Below, in pieces: positions 23,887 to 31,267 of a DNA stretch of 40,609 bases. The DNA lies in contig NZ_BMDZ01000052.1 in NCBI RefSeq assembly GCF_014636235.1, forward strand, positions 1 to 40,609. Reading direction: 5' to 3'. The stretch comes from Tistrella bauzanensis (GTDB lineage: Bacteria > Pseudomonadota > Alphaproteobacteria > Tistrellales > Tistrellaceae). Made by a program: the position numbers and the translations under genes. Below the pieces are notes generated by a model, which ran no database searches, was not told the DNA's origin, and saw only the letters and a program-made list of their open reading frames with translations. How positions within the stretch are numbered: the first letter of the stretch is position 1; the number at the start of each line of letters is the position of its first letter.

Positions 23887-24687
23887 TTACCAGGCGACGA
23901 CGATGGCGCCCTTGTAGGTGTCGTTGATGTAGTCCTTGATCTTCTGGTCGTGATAGGCCTCGACCAGCGTCTTCGCCCAGGGCTTGTCGGCATCCTGTTC
24001 GCGGACGGCGATGATGTTGGCATAGGGCGATTCGGCCGCTTCACGCGCGATCGGATCCTTGATCGGGTCCAGCCCGGCTTCGACGGCGTAATTGGTGTTC
24101 ACGGCCGACGCGGCGGTATCGTCCAGCGACCGGGGGAGCTGGGCTGCATCCAGTTCCAGAATCCGGAGATGCTTTGGATTGCTCTCGATGTCGAGCGGGC
24201 TGGCCTTCAGGCCGGCGCCGTCGCGCAGGGTCAGCAGGCCGCGGCTTTCCAGCAGCAGCAGGGCCCGGCCACCATTGGTGGGGTCGTTGGGGATGGCGAT
24301 GCTGTCGCCGTCCTTGATCTCGTCCAGGCTCTTGATCTTCTTGGAATAGATGCCGAGCGGGAAGACCACGGTCTTGGCGATCGACACCAGGCCATAGTTG
24401 CGATCGGCGTTCTGATTGTCGAGATAGGGCTGGTGCTGGAACGAGTTGGCCTGGATGTCGCCGGCGGCCAGCGCCTGGTTCGGCACCACATAGTCGCTGA
24501 ACTCGATGATCTTGATCTCAAGACCCTTTTCGGCCGCGATCGGCTTCACCTGTTCCAGAATCTGGGCATGGGGGCCGGGGGTGACGCCGATGGTGATCGT
24601 CTCGGCGACGGCCGGGGCAGCGGCGACGAGGCCGAAAATGGCGGCGGCGCCACCAAGCGTCTTCAGAAGACCTGACGTGATAGACAT
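23887..24687 (-). CDS. metQ: MetQ/NlpA-family methionine-type ABC transporter substrate-binding protein
   Basis: A 266-residue periplasmic binding protein. Residues 1-28 are a signal peptide (LLKTLGGAAAIFGLVAAA then PAVA-ET cleavage) with no lipobox Cys, so probably soluble rather than lipid-anchored. ITIGVTPGPHAQILEQVKPI, NSFQHQPYLDNQN and IAIPNDPTNGGRALLLLE are NlpA/MetQ hallmarks. The permease and ATPase genes (metI, metN) are not adjacent. A SAM-II aptamer followed by an intrinsic terminator lies in its leader, so expression should fall when S-adenosylmethionine is plentiful. That regulation supports methionine or a methionine-related ligand as substrate. Confidence 0.9.
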   Translation of the reverse strand: MSITSGLLKTLGGAAAIFGLVAAAPAVAETITIGVTPGPHAQILEQVKPIAAEKGLEIKIIEFSDYVVPNQALAAGDIQANSFQHQPYLDNQNADRNYGLVSIAKTVVFPLGIYSKKIKSLDEIKDGDSIAIPNDPTNGGRALLLLESRGLLTLRDGAGLKASPLDIESNPKHLRILELDAAQLPRSLDDTAASAVNTNYAVEAGLDPIKDPIAREAAESPYANIIAVREQDADKPWAKTLVEAYHDQKIKDYINDTYKGAIVVAW

Positions 24688-24794
24688 GGGGACTGGTGTC
24701 CTTGGATCTGAGGCATGTGGACCGCGGGGCAGGGGTGGCGGCCGCCGCGATACCGTCCGGCCGGCCGATCGGGCCTGCCCGGACTCCCAACACG

Positions 24795-24826
24795 AAAAAA
24801 CCCGCGTGACAGCGTCGCGCGGGTTT
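24795..24826 (-). terminator. Riboswitch-linked intrinsic terminator before metQ
   Basis: On the minus strand AAACCCGCG and CGCGGGTTT (9-bp stem, 11-base loop) are followed by a T-run. It starts 9 bases after the SAM-II aptamer, and metQ starts about 110 bases later, so it is most likely the expression platform. Confidence 0.85.
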
Positions 24827-24835
24827 CCAACCCCT

Positions 24836-24890
24836 CCGCTTTAGCTGCATTTGTAATGCGCCCGCAAGCTGTGGCTCAAATCGGCGCGAT
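24836..24890 (-). ncRNA. SAM-II riboswitch aptamer
   Basis: On the minus strand ATCGCGCCGATTTGAGCC, then TTGCGGGCGCATTACAAATG and CAGCTAAAGCGG follow the SAM-II pattern closely (compare the Sargasso Sea metX aptamer: TCGCGC, GATTT, TTGC, GCGC, AAATG, AGCTAAA). The GCGCC/GGCGC stem and the GCTAAA element that forms the H-type pseudoknot are all present. It lies between a TTGACA promoter and the metQ terminator. Confidence 0.9.
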
Positions 24891-24896
24891 GGGTCA

Positions 24897-24925
24897 GAGA
24901 TAGAACAGCGTGCGGTGCGTGTCAA
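24897..24925 (-). promoter_or_regulatory. Candidate metQ promoter
   Basis: Consensus TTGACA (24925-24920), 17-base spacer, then a weak -10 TATCTC (24902-24897), directly before the SAM-II aptamer. Confidence 0.55.
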
Positions 24926-24972
24926 TTATAAAATGACAACATGCCGAACATGTGAAAACTGCAGAACGACGA

Positions 24973-25004
24973 ACCGGGGCGAAGCCGGCAGGCTCCGCCC
25001 CGGT
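24973..25004 (-). terminator. Terminator after metZ
   Basis: ACCGGGGCG and CGCCCCGGT are perfect 9-base arms with an inner AGCC/GGCT stem, 5 bases beyond the stop. Only a short T-tract follows. Confidence 0.6.
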
Positions 25005-25009
25005 GACGA

Positions 25010-26308
25010 TCAGCCCTGGGTGGCGACGGCCAGCGCCTGATCGATATCGGCAATGATGTCGTCGATATGCTCGATGCCGATCGACAGGCGGATATAGCCG
25101 GGGGTGACGCCGGCCGACCGCTGCTCGTCCTCGGTCAACTGGCTGTGGGTGGTGGTGGCGGGATGGATGGCAAGGCTGCGGGCATCGCCGATATTGGCCA
25201 CGTGATACAGCAGCTTCAGGGCCTCGATGAACGCCCGGCCCGCCGCGGCGCCGCCCTTGATCTCGAAGCCGATCAGCGCGCCATAGCCGCCCTTCAGGTA
25301 TTTGTCGGCGCGTTCGCGGGCAAGGCCGGTCTGGACGCTCGGATGGGTGACGGTTTCCACCGCCGCATGCTCCGACAGGTATTTGGCGACCAGAGTGGCG
25401 TTCTTGTTGTGCTCGCGCATGCGCAGCGGCAGCGTCTCAAGCCCTTGGATGGTCTGGAAGGAATTGAACGGCGAGGCGGCGCCACCCAGATCGCGCAGCA
25501 GGGTGACGCGCGCCTTGATGATATAGGCGATCGGGCCCAGCGGCTTCACGGCCTGGGTCCAGACCGCGCCGTGATAGCTGGCATCGGGCGTGTTCAGCAG
25601 CGGCTGGCGCTCAGGGAAGGCCTCCCAATCGAACGTGCCGCTATCGATGATCGCACCACCGATCGACGTGCCATGGCCGCCGATATACTTGGTGGTGGAA
25701 TAGACGATGATCGCGGCGCCATGGTCGAAGGGCCGGGCGATCATCGGTGCGGCGGTGTTGTCGATGATCAGCGGAATGCCGAAGGACTTGCCGATCTCGG
25801 CCACCTCGGCGATCGGGAACACCTTCAGCTTCGGATTGGGCAGGGTCTCGCCGTAATAGGCGCGGGTGCGGTCGTCGGTGGCGCGGCGGAAATTCTCAGG
25901 GTCGGACGGGTCGACGAACCGGACCTCGATGCCCTGCTGGCGCAGCGTGTTCGCGAACAGGTTCCAGGTGCCGCCATACAGATCGGTCGACGAGACGACA
26001 TTGTCGCCGGCCTGCGCCAGATTCTGGATCGACAGCGCAGATGCGGCCTGACCCGATGCGACGGCGAGTGCTGCGACGCCACCCTCAAGCGCGGCGAGGC
26101 GCTGTTCCAGCACGTCGGTGGTCGGGTTCATGATCCGGGTGTAGATATTGCCCAGCTCCGACAGCGCAAACAGGTTGGCGGCGCGTTCCGTGCTGGGGAA
26201 CTGGTATGACGTGGTCTGATAGATCGGAACCGCGACCGCACCGGTGGTGGGATCCGCGCGGTAGCCCGCGTGCAGCACGGCCGTCTCGGGGTGACGGTAC
26301 TGGGTCAT
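25010..26308 (-). CDS. metY: O-acetylhomoserine/O-succinylhomoserine sulfhydrylase
   Basis: A 432-residue PLP enzyme of the Cys/Met-metabolism family, fixing sulfide (or a thiol) onto acetyl-homoserine to give homocysteine. TLAVLHAG-type start (TAVLHAGYRADPTTGAVAVP), YTRIMNPTTDVLEQRLAALE, SSTDLYGGTWNLF, and VYSTTKYIGGHGTSIGG with the PLP lysine K207 are clear. RLSIGIEHIDDIIADIDQAL closes the protein. Length and motifs fit MetY best; MetZ is a close alternative. It lies behind metQ on the same strand but has its own upstream region and no SAM-II element was found there. A terminator of the next gene upstream separates them. Confidence 0.92.
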   Translation of the reverse strand: MTQYRHPETAVLHAGYRADPTTGAVAVPIYQTTSYQFPSTERAANLFALSELGNIYTRIMNPTTDVLEQRLAALEGGVAALAVASGQAASALSIQNLAQAGDNVVSSTDLYGGTWNLFANTLRQQGIEVRFVDPSDPENFRRATDDRTRAYYGETLPNPKLKVFPIAEVAEIGKSFGIPLIIDNTAAPMIARPFDHGAAIIVYSTTKYIGGHGTSIGGAIIDSGTFDWEAFPERQPLLNTPDASYHGAVWTQAVKPLGPIAYIIKARVTLLRDLGGAASPFNSFQTIQGLETLPLRMREHNKNATLVAKYLSEHAAVETVTHPSVQTGLARERADKYLKGGYGALIGFEIKGGAAAGRAFIEALKLLYHVANIGDARSLAIHPATTTHSQLTEDEQRSAGVTPGYIRLSIGIEHIDDIIADIDQALAVATQG

Positions 26309-26430
26309 GATGGCTTCGCTCCCTGGATGGTGCCTGATCGGGTCTCGCTCTCGCCCGTCGCGGCACTCTATAATAACAGTACTGATTGTGTAACCATCTT
26401 TAAGAACAAAAATATAATGTCAATTCTGGG

Positions 26431-26469
26431 AAAAAGCCGGCCCCGGTCACGTGATGCGCGCCGGGGCCG
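26431..26469 (-). terminator. Terminator after the LeuA-like gene
   Basis: CGGCCCCGG and CCGGGGCCG are perfect 9-base arms with a 14-base loop; on the minus strand the hairpin is followed by GCTTTTT. It lies 53 bases beyond the stop. TTGACA at 26423-26418 just after it may be part of the metY promoter. Confidence 0.85.
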
Positions 26470-26521
26470 AGTGTTCGGGCCGGGTGTTCAGGCGATTAGG
26501 GTGCGCGGCTTGTCTGCCCGC

Positions 26522-27802
26522 TCAGTGCGGCAGGCCGGTGCCGCTGTCGGCGACCTCGCGATACAGGGCGGCCAGGGCGCCATGGTCCTTGAACCGGTCG
26601 GGGGCCGGATCGGCCGCCAGCCGGTCGCAGACCGCGTCGATCTTGTCGATGTCGATCACCACGCCGGCTTCGGCCAGGCGCCGGGTGATGGCGTTGCGCG
26701 GCGTGCCGGCCACCATCACGGCATGGCTGCGCGTCGTGTCCCGCTGATCGGCGGCGGCGACCGCGGCGGCGGCGGCGCGGGCCGGGGCATCGGTCAGCGA
26801 TACCGGCGGCACCGGCCAGAAATCGGTGCTGCGGCTGCCCCAGCCCAGATGGGTGGGGGCGGTGATGATGCCGGCATCGCTGCCCAGCAGCGGCTTGGTC
26901 GGCATCAGCGGCAGATGGATCATGTCGCGCAGCGCACGCGCGGCATCCAGCACGGGCGCCAGCGCCACATCGGTCTTCAGCCCCATGCGCGGGCCGTTCA
27001 GCCGCAACTGGGCGATCGCCTCTTCCAGCGCGGTGTTGCCGGCACGCTCGCCGATACCGCACAGTGTCGCCTGAAAGCTGTCGGCCCCGGCTTCCAGGGC
27101 CGCCAGCGTATTGGCGAGCGCCAGCCCCAGATCGTCATGGCAATGCGCCGACAGGATCACATCGGGCCCAACCCATCCGCGCATCAGCCGCACCAGCCGG
27201 GCGAATTCGTGGGGCAGGGCACAGCCGACCGTGTCGGGAATGGCGATGGTCCGCGCGCCGGCCTCGACACTGGCCTTCAACAGCCGTTCCAGAAAGGCCA
27301 GCGACCCGCGGGTGGCATCCTCGGGTGCAACGGCGATGTCGGTGAAACCCAGCGATGCGGCGTGCCGCACGCTGCGCACCGCCTCGTCGACCGCCTCCTG
27401 CGGCGTGATCCGGCGCTTGTGTTCCAGATGGATCTCGGAGCCCACCAGCAGAATTTCGATCTGGGCATTGCCACTGCTGCCCAGGCCGTCGGCGATGATG
27501 TCGATATCGCGTTCCGCCGCCCGGCAGAAGGCGCAGATCCGGGTCTGGCGCGGCCCCTGCGCCATCTCGCGGAAGGCCTCGAAATCCTCGCCCGACGAGG
27601 CGGGGAAGCCGCCTTCGACGAGATCGAGGCCCAACGCATCAAGCCGGCGGAACATCTCGACTTTCTGTCCGGCCGTCATCACATTGCCCGGTGCCTGTTC
27701 GCCGTCGCGCAGCGTGGTGTCGAACACCATCACCCGCCGGCCCCGGGCTGCGGCCTCTGGCGGCCGTTGAATGTGGATGATCCCGTCGGATGCCTGATCC
27801 AT
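26522..27802 (-). CDS. LeuA-like DRE-TIM metallolyase-superfamily acyltransferase
   Basis: A 426-residue enzyme of the isopropylmalate/homocitrate/citramalate synthase family. FDTTLRDGEQAPG (R32, D33) is the acetyl-CoA/metal signature, SAHCHDDLGLALANTLAALE carries the HxH metal ligands, and CGIGERAGNTALEE is typical of LeuA. It condenses an acyl-CoA with a 2-oxo acid. The protein ends shortly after the catalytic and linker regions and lacks the C-terminal Leu-binding regulatory domain of full-length LeuA (about 500+ residues), so feedback control may differ. Substrate (2-oxoisovalerate, pyruvate or 2-oxoglutarate) cannot be fixed from these motifs. Neighbours do not form a leucine operon. Confidence 0.82.
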   Translation of the reverse strand: MDQASDGIIHIQRPPEAAARGRRVMVFDTTLRDGEQAPGNVMTAGQKVEMFRRLDALGLDLVEGGFPASSGEDFEAFREMAQGPRQTRICAFCRAAERDIDIIADGLGSSGNAQIEILLVGSEIHLEHKRRITPQEAVDEAVRSVRHAASLGFTDIAVAPEDATRGSLAFLERLLKASVEAGARTIAIPDTVGCALPHEFARLVRLMRGWVGPDVILSAHCHDDLGLALANTLAALEAGADSFQATLCGIGERAGNTALEEAIAQLRLNGPRMGLKTDVALAPVLDAARALRDMIHLPLMPTKPLLGSDAGIITAPTHLGWGSRSTDFWPVPPVSLTDAPARAAAAAVAAADQRDTTRSHAVMVAGTPRNAITRRLAEAGVVIDIDKIDAVCDRLAADPAPDRFKDHGALAALYREVADSGTGLPH

Positions 27803-28122
27803 GGCTTGCCCCGTCGATGATGCTGCCGGCGGTTGGTGCCGGTGGTGGCGGATGCCTCGCTTTGGCGAATGGCGGCTTTGCCGATTTTATGTCGATAGAT
27901 AACACAAAATACAACTTATAATAGGTATAGCGCGCCGAAGTCAGGAGGACAAACATCTTGTTGCGTCGCGTTCAGGTTGTGGCCGTTGATCACGCTCCCG
28001 GCGGCCGCTGCGCATGGCGGCGAGCGGCTGCGTGATTGGCAGCGCCGGACCATCCCGCTACAACTGGCTGATGGCACCGGATCATCCCGTGGCCGGATGA
28101 CCAGCTCAAAGGGGGTGTTCAG
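27803..28122. other. 320-base divergent intergenic region with a possible 25-codon mini-ORF
   Basis: AT-rich core at about 27890-27935 contains TATAAT (27917-27922, +) without a good -35. On + AGGAGGA (27942-27948) precedes TTG 27958 by 9 bases; that frame runs 25 codons to a stop at 28033-28035. It could be a leader peptide or chance. Nothing else coding is supported; the region must also hold promoters for the LeuA-like gene and the LysR gene. Confidence 0.35.
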
Positions 28123-29058
28123 GTGATCGACCGGCTCGAATTCCTGCTCGCTCTGTCGCGGGAACACCATTTCGGCCGGGCGGCCCAGTCCTGCGGGGTA
28201 TCGCAGCCAACCTTGTCGGCCGGCATCAAGGCGCTGGAAGACACGATGGGCGCCATGCTGGTGGAACGCGGCTCGCGCTTCCGGGGCTTCACGCCGGAAG
28301 GTCTGCGGGTGCTGGACTGGGCGCGGCGGATCGTGGGCGACGCCCGGGCGATGCGCCAGGAAATCGATGCCTTGAAGCGCGGCCTCAGCGGCACGCTCAG
28401 GATCGCGGTCATTCCCACGGCCCTTGGCATCACGCCGCAACTGACCACGGCATTCCGCGCCCGCAACCCGGATGTCCGCTTCTCGATCCGCACCTGCACA
28501 TCGACCGAGGTGCTGAAGCTGGTCGATGATCTGGCGGTCGAGGCCGGCGTCACCTATCTCGACAACGAACCGCTGGGTCGGGTCGGCACGGTGCCGCTGT
28601 ATCGGGAGCGATATCACCTGATCACCGCGACCGACAGCCCGGCCGGCCGGCTGGCGGCAATCACCTGGGCCGATGCCGCGCGTCTGCCGCTGTGCCTGCT
28701 GACCCCGGATATGCAGAACCGCCGGATCATCGACCGGATGCTGAAAGCCGCCGATGCCGATGCGGCGCCGGTGCTGGAATCGAATTCGGTGTCGGTGCTC
28801 AGCGCCCATGTCCGCACCACCGGCTGGTCGACGATCATGCCGGCGGGGCTGGCCCGGGCGCTGGGTCTGGTGGGTGACGGCCGGATCAGCGCCATCCCCC
28901 TGACCGGCCCGGACATGAGCCATGAAGTGGGGCTGGTCGCGCCGCATCGCGAGCCGATGATGCCATTGACCGCGGCATTGTTCACCGAAGTCCGGCGCCT
29001 GGTGGCGGCGGGGAGGCTTTCACCCGGCGTTTCCGATCGCCACGATAGGAAAAGCTGA
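28123..29058 (+). CDS. LysR-family regulator next to the formate dehydrogenase operon
   Basis: A 311-residue LysR-type regulator. The N-terminal helix-turn-helix is AAQSCGVSQPTLSAGIKALE, and the effector domain begins near GTLRIAVIPTALGITPQL. The GTG start has AAGGGGG about 7 bases upstream. It is followed 97 bases later by fdsG in the same direction; LysR-type genes in this position (FdsR-like) regulate formate dehydrogenase operons in other bacteria, so formate-dependent control is a reasonable inference. It is divergent from the LeuA-like gene, so control of that is also possible. Confidence 0.85.
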   Translation: MIDRLEFLLALSREHHFGRAAQSCGVSQPTLSAGIKALEDTMGAMLVERGSRFRGFTPEGLRVLDWARRIVGDARAMRQEIDALKRGLSGTLRIAVIPTALGITPQLTTAFRARNPDVRFSIRTCTSTEVLKLVDDLAVEAGVTYLDNEPLGRVGTVPLYRERYHLITATDSPAGRLAAITWADAARLPLCLLTPDMQNRRIIDRMLKAADADAAPVLESNSVSVLSAHVRTTGWSTIMPAGLARALGLVGDGRISAIPLTGPDMSHEVGLVAPHREPMMPLTAALFTEVRRLVAAGRLSPGVSDRHDRKS

Positions 29059-29113
29059 TCGTGTGACGGAAACGCGCTGTTGATGCAGCCGTCGGCCGGC
29101 GCCATCCTCTGGT

Positions 29114-29134
29114 TTATGAGGACTGTGCCCATAA
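29114..29134 (+). promoter_or_regulatory. Possible regulator-binding inverted repeat before fdsG
   Basis: TTATG and CATAA are perfect inverted repeats spaced by 11 bases, 21 bases before the fdsG ATG. The size fits a LysR-type dyad, but it is close to the start codon and could be chance. Confidence 0.3.
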
Positions 29135-29155
29135 CATCAAGAACGGGCTGCCGGC

Positions 29156-29710
29156 ATGAACGACTTCCCAAGCTGGACGCCCGAAGCGGGCGCCCTGATC
29201 ATCGACGATATGGCGGCGGCTGGCCGCACGGCGTTGTTGCCGATCCTGCACGAGATCCAGGCGACCTTCGGCCATGTGCCGCGCGCGGCGCTGCCGATGA
29301 TCGCTGAGGCGCTGAACATCAGCCGGGCCGATGTCCATGGCGCGGTCAGCTTCTATCATGATTTCCACGAAGCACCGCTGCCGCCACGGGTGCTGAAGCT
29401 GTGCCGGGCCGAGGCCTGTCAGGCTGCCGGCGCCGGCGCCGTCGCCGACGAGGTCGCGCGCCGCACCGGTGCCGGGCTGGGCGAGACCACCGCCGACGGG
29501 CAGCTGGCGGTGGCACCGGTCTATTGCCTTGGGCTATGTGCGACCGCGCCGGCGGCGATGCTGGAGGGGCCGGCGGTCGCAGGCGGCCGGCGGCTGGCGG
29601 CGAAGCTGAGCGGGGCACGGCTGGACCGGTTGATCGACGCGGCGATGGGGCTTGAGCCGCCATCGCCCGCATCCGCTGGCGTTGCACCGGCGGCGGAGGT
29701 GGCACGATGA
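29156..29710 (+). CDS. fdsG: NAD-dependent formate dehydrogenase gamma subunit
   Basis: A 184-residue NuoE-like subunit holding a [2Fe-2S] cluster. The four ligands are in LCRAEACQAAG and YCLGLCATAP (C-x4-C and C-x3-C pairs). The N-terminal helical part ATFGHVPRAALPMIAEALNI is typical of the NuoE family. With fdsB it forms the diaphorase part that passes electrons to NAD+. The C-terminal about 20 residues are Ala/Pro-rich and unconserved. Its stop overlaps the fdsB start (ATGA). The ribosome site is weak. Confidence 0.92.
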   Translation: MNDFPSWTPEAGALIIDDMAAAGRTALLPILHEIQATFGHVPRAALPMIAEALNISRADVHGAVSFYHDFHEAPLPPRVLKLCRAEACQAAGAGAVADEVARRTGAGLGETTADGQLAVAPVYCLGLCATAPAAMLEGPAVAGGRRLAAKLSGARLDRLIDAAMGLEPPSPASAGVAPAAEVAR

Positions 29711-31254
29711 CCGTGCGGATCTATGTTCCCGCAGACGCGGCGGCGGTGGCGCTGGGCGCCGACGATGTCGCGGCCGCGATCGGCCGCCATGCCGCCGGCC
29801 ACGCGGTCGAGATCATCCGCACCGGCTCGCGCGGCCTGTTCTGGCTGGAGCCGATGATCGAGGTGGCAACGCCGGCCGGGCGGATCGCCTATGGCCCGGT
29901 GGCGTCGGAAGACGTGGCCGGGCTGGTGGCGGCCGGGCTGTTCCATGGCGGCGGCCATCCGCTGCGGCTGGGTGCGCCCGAAGCGATCCCGTTCCTGGCC
30001 CGCCAGACCCGGCTGACCTTCGGGCGCTGCGGTGTGGTCGACCCGGCCAGTGCCGCCGATTATCGCGCCCATGGCGGCGGTGCCGGCCTTGAACGGGCGC
30101 TGGAACTGGGGCCTGAGGGCATCGTCGAGGCGGTGGTGCAATCGGGCCTGCGCGGCCGGGGTGGCGCTGGTTTCCCGACCGGCATCAAATGGCGGACCGT
30201 CGCCGCGGCACACGCACCGCAGAAATATATCGTCTGCAACGCCGATGAAGGCGACAGCGGCACCTATGCCGACCGGATGATCATGGAGGGTGACCCCTTC
30301 GTGCTGATCGAGGGTATGGCGATCGCCGGCATCGCGGTTGGCGCCAGTCGGGGCTATGTTTATCTGCGGTCGGAATATCCCCATGCCGCGGTGGCGTTCC
30401 GCCGGGCCCTGGAGACCGCACGCCGGGACGGGCTGCTGGGCACGCGGATCGGTGGTTCGGTTCATGATTTCGACATCGAGCTGCGCATGGGCGCCGGCGC
30501 CTATGTCTGCGGCGAGGAAACCGCCCTGCTGGACAGTATCGAGGGCAAGCGCGGACAGGTGCGCGCCAAGCCGCCGCTGCCCGCCCATCATGGCCTGTTC
30601 GGCCGCCCGACGGTGATCAACAACGTCATCTCGCTGGCCAGCGTGCCGTTCATTCTGGCCGAGGGGCCCGAGACCTATCGCGATTTCGGCATGGGCCGGT
30701 CGCGCGGCACCATGCCGATCCAGCTGGCCGGCAATGTCCGCTTCGGCGGCTTGTTCGAAACCGGCTTCGGCATGACGCTGGGTGAGTTGGTCGACGATAT
30801 CGGCGGCGGCACCGCCAGCGGCCGGCCGGTCAGGGCGGTGCAGGTGGGCGGGCCGCTCGGCGCCTATTTCCCGCGCGCGCTGTTCGACACACCCTTCGAT
30901 TACGAAGCCTTCGCGGCCGCCGGCGGGCTGATCGGCCATGGCGGGGTGGTGGTGTTCGACGACACCGTCGACCTGCGGGCGCAGGCGCGCTTCGCCATGG
31001 AATTCTGCGCCATCGAAAGCTGTGGCAAATGCACCCCCTGCCGGATCGGCTCGACGCGCGGCGTCGAGGTCATCGACCGGATGGGCGCCGGCGACGGTCC
31101 GGCGCAGGAAACGCTGCTGCGCGATCTGTGCGAGACGATGAAATTCGGCTCGCTCTGCGCATTGGGTGGCTTCGCGCCCTATCCGGTGCTGAGCGCGCTT
31201 GACCATTTCCCGGAAGATTTCGGCCTGAAGACCCCGCTCGCCGTCGCGGAATGA
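29707..31254 (+). CDS. fdsB: NAD-dependent formate dehydrogenase beta subunit
   Basis: A 515-residue NuoF-like subunit that binds FMN and NADH and one [4Fe-4S] cluster. GRGGAGFPTGIKWRTV and CNADEGDSGTYADRMIMEGD form the FMN/NAD site; ESCGKCTPCRIGSTRG plus a later Cys near the C-terminus bind the cluster. The N-terminal about 120 residues are a thioredoxin-like domain, usual for Fds/Hox-type beta subunits. It reduces NAD+ with electrons from FdsA via FdsG. The start overlaps the fdsG stop. Confidence 0.95.
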   Translation: MTVRIYVPADAAAVALGADDVAAAIGRHAAGHAVEIIRTGSRGLFWLEPMIEVATPAGRIAYGPVASEDVAGLVAAGLFHGGGHPLRLGAPEAIPFLARQTRLTFGRCGVVDPASAADYRAHGGGAGLERALELGPEGIVEAVVQSGLRGRGGAGFPTGIKWRTVAAAHAPQKYIVCNADEGDSGTYADRMIMEGDPFVLIEGMAIAGIAVGASRGYVYLRSEYPHAAVAFRRALETARRDGLLGTRIGGSVHDFDIELRMGAGAYVCGEETALLDSIEGKRGQVRAKPPLPAHHGLFGRPTVINNVISLASVPFILAEGPETYRDFGMGRSRGTMPIQLAGNVRFGGLFETGFGMTLGELVDDIGGGTASGRPVRAVQVGGPLGAYFPRALFDTPFDYEAFAAAGGLIGHGGVVVFDDTVDLRAQARFAMEFCAIESCGKCTPCRIGSTRGVEVIDRMGAGDGPAQETLLRDLCETMKFGSLCALGGFAPYPVLSALDHFPEDFGLKTPLAVAE

Positions 31255-31267
31255 GGAGTTGCACGCC

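Noticed and set aside
27916-28947. Minus-strand frame of 343 codons across the LysR gene
   Set aside because: Antisense to a clear LysR gene, no motifs.
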